From positions 34,998,581-35,062,580 of the forward strand of contig OY294071.1 of NCBI GenBank assembly GCA_958510875.1: a stretch of 64,000 nt of DNA. The letters run 5' to 3'. Numbering within the stretch: position 1 is the stretch's first letter; every line of letters starts with the position of its first letter. Both the position numbers and the translations under genes were made by a program. The notes under the pieces are model-generated. The model was not told the DNA's origin. It made no database searches and saw nothing but the letters and a program-made list of their open reading frames with translations. This document shows positions 55,357 through 64,000 of this stretch, one piece after another. Origin of the DNA: Endomychus coccineus. Lineage: Eukaryota; Arthropoda; Insecta; Coleoptera; Endomychidae.

Positions 55357-56960
55357 TATACATCAAGTTATAAATTAAGAATAAACTAGTCTTCCTCCGA
55401 AGGTTTAATCTTCACGTATCTATTTTATCTCGTCCCGATAAATACATTAAATGTTGTTCTCTTTCATATTCCAAACTCGAAGTACTCTAATTTTCGTAAA
55501 ACGACAAACATGAAATCTATTTGGAATCGTGTGGCTTTTATCAAAAGGGCTAACATTTGATATGATTCATGTAACTTTGTCGGTAACTGTAAAGAGTCTT
55601 TTAGTCAAACAATCGATCAACAAGCAGTATCCTTTGGGAAAATAATGAAAATTGATCACGCGACAGCTTACCATGGAAAGCGACAGAAATCCAGCTTACA
55701 CATCTTGTTTATCTCAACAACAGAGAAGGGATAAACAAATTTAATCACACTATCTCGCATTTTGAGATCATTTACATCGGATGTTCCATTAAAACAAACA
55801 AATTAAATATTCGGTCGGCCAACTAAATCAGATTAAGCAGTAATCCCTGGCAAGAAACGACCACTATAACATTGTTTTCGTTCGCAGACACAAACAATGT
55901 AATGGTGAAAATAGTTTCAATAGAAAAGCCAATGAGATTAAAATGAAACTAATGGATTTTCGATTCTGGGACACTAGAGGCAGTCAGGCTAGGGCGTTTA
56001 AGAATAAGGTTCCGACACTTGAGGATATTATTCCACGGGTGAGTTAAAGATAAATAGTTCATATAAGCATGTGTCGAAAAAAGTGCCTAATGGTGATAAA
56101 ATTGACCCTGATAGTTTGACGTCACAACCCCATCTTTCACTGTCACAGATTCAAATTAATATTCTACATCTTTATCAAATTTGTCTTTACTTCTATGTAC
56201 TGTAGGATCATAATAAAGTAAAGTGTATATAACTCTATGAAGTAGATATTTTGACTACTGTAATCTTAGAACTGAATAACATGCTCCTATTTTGACATAA
56301 AACTTGTAAAGTTCTATATTCTGTATAGTATGGTATACCACTTTTGCATTGGAACTTAAATGTTTGTTACATGCCCAAAGGGTTTAAGAGGAAGTGAGTC
56401 GAAAGGAGAAAAGACTTCTTTCGCTACGCTCACGCCGTCTTCAGTATAAGCCGATCAAGAGCGCGAGCTGCAGTCTGTTTACGTTTAAGGCGCAGTAAGT
56501 CGAAGTCACCGTTCTACAGCTATGTAGAAACCAACAATGTGCCATTACATAGGAACCGAAAGGAGGAAAGTCTTCAGTCGCTACGCTCACGTCATTCGCA
56601 TAAGCCGATAACGATTACGTCGTCTTTTGCATATGTCGATCAAAAGCGCAAGTCGCAGTCAGTCTAGTTGCGGAAGCTCGATTCTTTAGCACTATTTTTC
56701 TCTGCAATCGGCCAGATAGCGCACGAAACAGTGCGAAACGGTTTTAGGTACGACATAAAATTTGTATAATTGATTTTAGAAATTAATAAAAATAATATAC
56801 GTGATCCTCGATTACTCACTTTCGATCATATATTTATTCTTCCATTCTAATTATAAAAGGTTAATATTCGTAACAGCCTTTACATTTTTAATAGAATTTT
56901 TCAAGTAGATGGAATTATATCAGTTTAAAATGCACATTCGGAAGCTGCATGTAAGAGAAC
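55357..56960. other. Mostly non-coding; one possible short exon and an imperfect repeat
   Basis: A plus-strand frame at 55943-56038 starts MKLMDFRFWDTRGSQ and ends at a consensus GTGAGT donor, but no following exon was found. At 56393-56690 the block TCGCTACGCTCACG with CATAAGCCGAT is repeated with a period of about 160. Nothing else is recognisable. Confidence 0.35.
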
Positions 56961-57125
56961 AAGGTGAAAAGTTCCTGAAAAAATGAAACAAGAAATGATT
57001 TATTTGGTCAAAACTTTTCTCAACATAATCTGCTTGTAGCCCGATACACTTCGTCCAACGTTTCCTAATTTTTCGATCTCTTCCAAATAATAAGTAGTTA
57101 ATTCATTATTTTTCTTTCCATTCGA

Positions 57126-58829
57126 ACAAAAGGAGATTAACAACATAATAATGTCTTTAAAATATAAGGCATCGTGCGGTCTGGATGATGTTCCCATAGG
57201 TATAATTAAACAAGTGGCAGATGAACTCACACCATGCCTAACAGATCTGCTCAATATTTCCGTCACAGAAGGAACATTTCCTTCCACACTTAAAGTAGCA
57301 AAAGTTACCCCCATTCATAAGAAAGGAAACAGAGAAGACATATAAAATTATAGACAAATATCTATTTTAAGCACTTTTTCAAAAATTTTTGAAAAAGCCG
57401 TTTATAACCGAATTATGCAATATCTAGAAAAATATGACTTACTAACGCCATGTCAGTTTGGATTTAGACCGGGATTATCTACTAATGCCGCGGTCATTGA
57501 GCTTACTCAGTATGTATGCTCCGAACTTGAGCAAAATAAATATGTTGTGATTGTTCAGTTTGATCTAACACATGCTTTTGACATGTTGAATAGAGAAATT
57601 TTGGATGGGAAATTGGATGCTGTCGGTATAAGGGGCTCAATAAAAAAATGGCTAATGTCATTCCTTAGCAGTAGGACATTAGTGGTAAAAGTAGACAAGG
57701 TTTATTCTCAAACGTTCGATGTAACACTAGGCACTCCACAAGGCAGTATACTTGGACTACGGTTATCTCGGGATTTACTCCTCAGGAGACGCACAATAAA
57801 GCTTTAAAGCTTATGAATGATTTCCAGATTTGGTGCGTAGAAAATGGACTTTCATTGAATTATAAAAAAACTGTATGTATGGAATGCAAGCCACCTTTGC
57901 GACCATCTTGCAATTTCGTTTTTGACTTCCAGGGCGAAAACCTGATCTCTGAACAAGAATGTAAATTTTTAGGTACCTTTATTGACGAGCATATGTCATG
58001 GGTTAGGAATATAGATTATATAGTATCCAGACTAAACTCACATTTTTATTTGTTATCAAATCTAAAGAACGTTCTCAGCAAAGACTGCCTAATGTCTGTT
58101 TATTATGGACACATATATTCGATACTGTCTTATCATATTATAATGTGGGGACATTCTAGCGATTCCGAAAGAGCCTTTAAATTACAGAAACGAATTATAA
58201 GATTAATTTTCAATCTTGAGTTTCGCAAAACATGCAGACCCACATTTAAAAAACACAATATCTTACCTCTCCCTTCCATATATCTGCTAAAGATCCTTAT
58301 ATTCATTCATGCTAGACATGACCATTTATCGAAGGTGGGTGACAATCATAATTATTCTACACGATACAGAAATAATTTAGCATTACCATGCATTACAAGA
58401 GTGTCTATTAAAAAAACGCCTTATTATGCGGGTTCACATCTGTATAATATGTTACCAAAATGTCTAACAGCACAAAACACAATTAATTTCAAAAAGCAAT
58501 TAAAAGACATCCTACACAAAAATATTTTTTATTCCATTCAAGAATATGAAACTTATTGTCAGTTAAATAAATAATATCTATTCAATCATTCGACATGTTT
58601 ATTTATTTATTTATTTATTTATTTATCTATTTATTTGTTCACATATATTCATTTATGTGTATTCATGTTCATATTTTATCAATTTGTAAATACAATATTT
58701 TCATATTTTAACTCTTTATTACCATTGTGTGTTAATTAATGAATTTTAATTCTACTTACATGTTTGACTTACCATTAATGTACTTTAATATGTATTTAAC
58801 AAATGGTCAATAAACTCTATCTATCTAAT
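57126..58829 (+). mobile_element. 5'-truncated LINE inserted in the mariner
   Basis: Plus-strand blocks: SCGLDDVPIGIIKQVADELT; TPIHKKGNREDI, a stop, then NYRQISILSTFSKIFEKAVY; FGFRPGLSTNAAVIELTQYV; FDLTHAFDMLNREIL; and TLGTPQGSILG. An internal deletion then removes the YADD segment. From 57813 a 253-residue frame carries the thumb and C-terminus (ENGLSLNYKKT, ECKFLGTFIDEHMSW, KLQKRIIRLIFN). The 3' end has TTTA repeats near 58600 and ends CTATCTATCTAA. The general layout suits the Jockey/CR1 group. Confidence 0.8.
57813..58574 (+). pseudogene. LINE reverse transcriptase, C-terminal region
   Basis: An open frame of 253 residues starting in the palm/thumb region. It reads NDFQIWCVENGLSLNYKKTV, then CKFLGTFIDEHMSWVRNIDY, ending after LPKCLTAQNTINFKKQLKDI. 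The family's C-terminus normally has this HLYNxLP...FKxxLK pattern. The catalytic palm is missing, so it is not a working enzyme. Confidence 0.7.
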
Positions 58830-58846
58830 ACGATTTCGGCAATCCT

Positions 58847-59281
58847 TCAAAATAAGCATTTCTTCAAGTTTGGGAATATATAGAAATCGCAGGGGGCCAA
58901 ATCTGGACAATATGGTGGATGACGAACCAATTCGTAGCGCAATTCATGCAATTTTGCCATTGCGACTGCGGACCTGTGCGCCAGTGCGTTGTCTTGGTGG
59001 AAGGGCACTTTTGTCTTTGCCAAATGCGGCCGCTTTGTCTCCAAATCGGCCTCGAATCGATCCAACAGCTCTGCACAATACCGTGTGCATCCCAAAGAAA
59101 CTGTCGCCATGACTTGGTTGGCCGATGAACCCACTTTAGCTTTTTTCGGCTTCGATTCGTGAGGACAAGTCCACTGTTTCGACTGTTCTTTGGTCTCTGG
59201 TGTGTTGTAATGCCTCCATGTTTTGTCTACGGTTACGAAACGGCGCAAAAATTCCTTCTTATCGCGTTTGAACATCGCCAA
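58847..59281 (-). pseudogene. Mariner transposase, catalytic part
   Basis: An open frame of 144 residues with KEFLRRFVTVDKTWRHYNTP (first catalytic D in VDKTW, where mariners usually have VDETW), VPFHQDNALAHRSAVAMAKL (second D), and VRHPPYCPDLAPCDFYIFPN (third D). By my count 34 residues separate the second and third D, the mariner DD34D pattern. It is cut off downstream by the LINE. Confidence 0.85.
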
Positions 59282-59857
59282 ACACTCCTTTGAAGTTGTC
59301 CAACGATCGCGCTTGTTGTCAACAGAGCAAATGCGACACCCATGTGGCAGATAACTTCCTCAAATTCAAAAGTTTATGCAAAATGTTCCGTATCCGTTCG
59401 GTTGAGATGCCCATAGCCTCAGCAATCTCGTACACTTTAACTCGCCGATCGTCCAATATCACACCATGGATTTTATGACGATTTCTGGCGTTGTAACCTT
59501 AATTGGACGACCGGCGTCCTTTGTGGTCATACTACCACAACGAAAATCAGTAAGCTACTTGTGAATCGATCCAATCGATGGTGAAGAAGTCCTAATAATG
59601 TTTAACAAGCGATGCTTTGGTTTGCGTAATGTTTTTCCACGCAAAAAATAATGTTTAATCAAGACGCCAAATTCACTTTTTTCCAAGTTTACAAATCTTC
59701 AAGGTTGCTTGCCTTCGATGGGTGTCAAAACAGAACTGAATGACATATCAGTCTGAAAAATTTAAAGCGTTCTTGTTAAAGATGGTATATCACAGATGTC
59801 ACATGGAATTTTCGATTGTGGAGCCATATGTTTCATTTTTCAGGGACTTTTCACCTT

Positions 59858-61076
<1,219 letters not shown>

Positions 61077-61112
61077 TATATGTATATATATATATATATA
61101 TATAGATGTATA

Positions 61113-62414
61113 CAGGGTGTTTCAGGTTTTTCGTTCATAACTTCGATAAACTATAGAACTTCTGAAAATAATAGGGGTCTTTCATAAAAAAAATTTCTCT
61201 AAATCATTTGTTCCCTCATTGTGTAGCGTCTTCGTGATTAGTTTCCAAAAATTCGAAAAATGCAGCGGCCGTTAGTACGTCTGCTAAAACGTATGGGCCA
61301 AAAATATTGTTTTTGTAAATGCCAAGCCAGACATTGACACTGAATTTTTCTTGGAAATTCCTAGATCTGGTACCATGAGTGTTTTCATTTGCTTATAAAC
61401 CTAAATTGTGAAAATTAATAAATCCACGTCTGTGTAAAATGTGCTTCATCTGTCCACAATATTTGCTGGAGAAAGTTTTCGTTGTTGTTCAGTTTCTTAT
61501 GGGCAAATGAAAACCCATCATGGTACAAGATGCATGAATTTTCAAGAAGAATTCAATGTCAATGTCTGGCTAGGCATTTACAAAACAACATTTTTGGCCC
61601 ATACGTTTTACCAGACAGACTAACGGCCGCTGCATTTTTAGAATTTTCGGAAACTAATCACGGAGACACCACATAATGAGGGAACCAATGCATGGATACA
61701 ATTGGATAGCTGTCTAGTACGAGAATGGCTAAATAGGAAGTACGGTGAAAGATGGATTAGTAGAGATGGTCCAGTTGCATGGCCTCCTCGATCAACTGAC
61801 CTCTATCCTCTGGACTTTTTTGCTTGGGCTTATTTGAAAGATACAATTGTGCCACGCCGGTTCATAATAGAGAAGATCTACTGAATCGTATTCGATGAGC
61901 TTGTGATGAAATAAATAATAAAATGTTAATTCGAACAAGAAGGTCGTTGAGAAATCAATGTCGCCGTTGCGTTGAAGTAAATGGATCATTTTAAGCATTT
62001 ATTATGAATTATTTTTCATCGTTATCAATAAATAAGTATTTAAATATTTCTTTACTTTGTAAATAGCATTTCAAAAAAAATTCCATAAGATAACCCTGAT
62101 TAGAAAAATCAAAATAGCTCGAACAGGAAGCCTCCAAGTGGAATTTATCTAAAATACTTTTTTCATAGAAAATATATCAAACTTTTCAAATTTGTATACA
62201 ATAATAATTTCCGACCATTGGCGTAAAAGTTTAAGGGGTTAAATGCGTACAAAATCCTATAACTACGCTACTGTATTTGTCTTAAGAACATTTTGTAACC
62301 AAGAAAATTTCTCATACAGTAAAACTGAAGTTTACCAAGTTTGAGCTAAAAATCTTCATTCGTTCAGAAGATAATGAAGAAAATGTAATAATTTTTCAAA
62401 ACTTCAACACCCTG
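61113..62414 (+). mobile_element. Tc1/mariner-superfamily element with an internal inverted duplication
   Basis: The left end CAGGGTGTTTCAGG and right end AACACCCTG suggest short terminal repeats like those at 52996. The plus strand encodes VNVWLGIYK, PYVLPDRLTAAAFLEF (another frame) and, at 61702, REWLNRKYGERWISRDGPVA, then WPPRSTDLYPLDFFAWAYL, the DDE blocks around the third catalytic D. The segment 61203-61420 is an inverted copy of about 61490-61690. Frames are broken. Confidence 0.65.
61203..61690. repeat. Long hairpin: arms of about 200 bp inside a transposase gene
   Basis: GTTCCCTCATTGTGTAGCGTC at 61210 and on through GCAGCGGCCGTTAGT and AAACGTATGGGCCAAAAAT is the reverse complement of 61560-61690 (ATTTTTGGCCCATACGTTTT, GACTAACGGCCGCTGC, then CACATAATGAGGGAAC). 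The spacer is about 70 bases. Transcripts would fold into double-stranded RNA with transposase sequence. Confidence 0.8.
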
Positions 62415-62903
62415 TGTCTCGGAAACGAAGTGGCTCAACAATAGTAGCCAAACAACCTTACCAACCAATGGTGAAATCTGGTTCACTGATGGAGCGAGAA
62501 ACCAAGACCAGGCAAACAAACACTTTGGGCAAACACGTCACTATCCTCCAAGCGATTCGTGAAGACATCCATCCATAGTTAGCTAGAAACTACTTCTGTG
62601 TCTGTACTTTATTGTTGAAGAGACCTTTATTCGAGGTCTAGGTTTCTATTCAAGCCTTTCTGAAAAGCTGCGGAGGGCTTCAGACTGCCAGAATGAAAGG
62701 GTTTCATATTTCATCTTTTGTACGAAATATGGACTGGGAAATGGAGGGATCTCTCCAACAGTTAGAATTAAAGTTGATGGTTTAATGTCAATAATTCGGT
62801 ATGATTTCTAAAGAGTAATGTAGTAATTCACAAATGAGGTTATTTATCAATTCCGATTGATCTGTGGATAAGTAACGTCTTTAATAAAATTGAAGTTTTC
62901 AAG

Positions 62904-63251
62904 TTATCTCAAAGACTTCACATACCTTTGATTATATTCGAAAATATCTTTGGGCTCTTTTTCGTTCATTATGGAAATTAATGGTGGGGTTAATGCTAAG
63001 CTATTTCGTTTAGTGCAATTTTCCTTGTACAATAATGGAACTGAATTTAATAAGGTTTCGATCGATTGGAGTTGATGGATTAAATTTTTTCCCCAATAAT
63101 CGAGACCTACAGATTTTGAAGTATTCCCAGTAAATTCACCTGAAACTTGATGCAGTTCAATAGAAATGGAATAAACAAATAGAGGTGAAATTATAATTTT
63201 TCCGTTGATTCGCAGAGTATCGCGAGGTAGTTGAAGTATCGCTAAAACCAC
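62904..63251 (-). CDS. Unidentified open frame, possible exon
   Basis: An open frame of 115 residues with varied composition: ILQLPRDTLRINGKIIISPL, then VGLDYWGKNLIHQLQSIETL and SLALTPPLISIMNEKEP. It ends beside a good donor (AAAG then GTATGT at about 62925). However, the best acceptor upstream (TTATAATTTCAG at about 63280) would put a stop in phase 0. I do not recognise the protein. It may be an exon of a host gene extending beyond the window, or chance. Confidence 0.25.
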   Translation of the reverse strand: MVLAILQLPRDTLRINGKIIISPLFVYSISIELHQVSGEFTGNTSKSVGLDYWGKNLIHQLQSIETLLNSVPLLYKENCTKRNSLALTPPLISIMNEKEPKDIFEYNQRYVKSLR

Positions 63252-64000
63252 TTTGTATTGATTCAGAGAGGCGAGTTACTGAAATTATAAATTAAATCCT
63301 GATAAATCTTCTCTGCGATTACCTGGAACGAGTGATTGGAGTGTTGGCTGAGCTGAGCTGTGCCGAGTGCCGACTTTGAAATTACCAGGTAGCAACAGCC
63401 GCAATCGTTCCCTGACACAGCATGAACCACTGCGCAGACCCACGAGCTCCCAATTCGAGCTCCCAATTATCCGCACCCCAACCCTACTATATCAGGGTAA
63501 TATTGGAAAATACTTGAGAATGAGTATTTCAAGGAAGACTTCCGGCTAATATTAGAGCAATATTCAGCTATTATCGAAGGTGCCAATGTCCGATTAAAAT
63601 CCCACCACATCGGGATCAACAAATTCCAGGAAGTAAATATCCTGCAAATGAAATATGGCACGTACTGGTTATATTCCAATTATCATTAACCAACATCCTC
63701 TCAATCCATGTTCGACTACAAATATTATAGTTGATATTCGAATATGCGAACTTGAATAACGCGCTTTTGTTTCAAACCAGTTGACAGAACGCCATGATTG
63801 TTCCTGTACTGACTTGTCTGTAGACATTTTCGATTCTTCTTGAGTTTTCAGAATAAACGTGTTCTAATGAGATATAATAATCCTGTACGACATTGAATCT
63901 TATTTAACGTAAGCAAGCTCTCATTATTTTTTTGTCATTTATGCCTGTTTACTGTGTAGTCTAGACATACCATCCACAAAGGTGTGAAAATTATTAATGT
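63252..64000. other. No gene recognised at the right edge
   Basis: Overlapping short frames on both strands around 63285-63480 have no family resemblance. A patch around 63340-63480 is GC-richer. Nothing further can be supported. Confidence 0.35.

Larger units (their letters stand above)
56961..59857 (-). mobile_element. Mariner (DD34D) transposon split by a LINE
   Basis: AAGGTGAAAAGTTCCTGAAAAAATGAAACA at 56961 pairs with the inverted TGTTTCATTTTTCAGGGACTTTTCACCTT ending at 59857, as terminal repeats of about 30 bp. The transposase runs on the minus strand: the main part from about 59750 to 58830, and the C-terminal piece (YYLEEIEKLG, then SGYKQIMLRKV) at about 57130-57000. The LINE at about 57126-58829 sits between them. 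Stops and frameshifts occur before 59281. Confidence 0.8.

Overview
This is a 64 kb piece of an animal nuclear genome, almost certainly an insect and possibly a beetle (the order is my guess). It is clearly AT-rich. Its genes are split by GT-AG introns, and more of the window is transposon debris than exon. Three host genes can be read with confidence. All three were rebuilt by joining exons across splice sites and checking that the reading phase carries over.

Layout: (1) 615-1382, plus strand: the last three exons of a mitochondrial-type adenylate kinase 3/4 gene (Adk3). (2) 4181-16495, minus strand: a complete eight-exon ATG4 autophagy cysteine protease, close to the ATG4C/D (insect Atg4b) type, with a predicted 452 residues. 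It converges on Adk3. (3) 17.05-19.18 kb: a diverged tandem array with units of about 240-270 bp. (4) 23668-41530, minus strand: the last 13 exons of a plexin A receptor (1402 residues), from the first PSI domain to the C-terminus. The sema-domain exons are not in the window and probably lie beyond the right edge. (5) 41.5-64 kb: no host gene I can name. This stretch is a graveyard of DNA transposons, LINEs and a Penelope-like element.

Mobile DNA: the 5.9 kb fourth intron of ATG4 (6666-12606) holds a nest: an outer inverted-repeat element, a foldback with tandem repeats, a Mutator-like element whose transposase ORF is interrupted by a hAT copy with an exact 8-bp target duplication, and a Helentron-like endonuclease segment. 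Another ATG4 intron carries a 1129-bp hAT with its own exact 8-bp duplication. At 52996-55354 sits a Tc1/mariner-superfamily transposon with inverted repeats of about 595 bp and a transposase broken by two stop codons. At 56961-59857 a classical DD34D mariner is split by a truncated LINE. At 43582-45386 a transposon with 248-bp inverted repeats carries a CXC (tesmin/TSO1-like) cysteine-rich protein.

Most unusual signals: an inverted-repeat element (5529-5745) whose two arms each fold into a hammerhead-ribozyme-like motif; a larger element with related motifs at its ends; a 60-bp ATG4 intron that is open in frame, so its retention would add 20 residues; and the CXC-protein transposon. No tRNA, rRNA or CRISPR array was seen.
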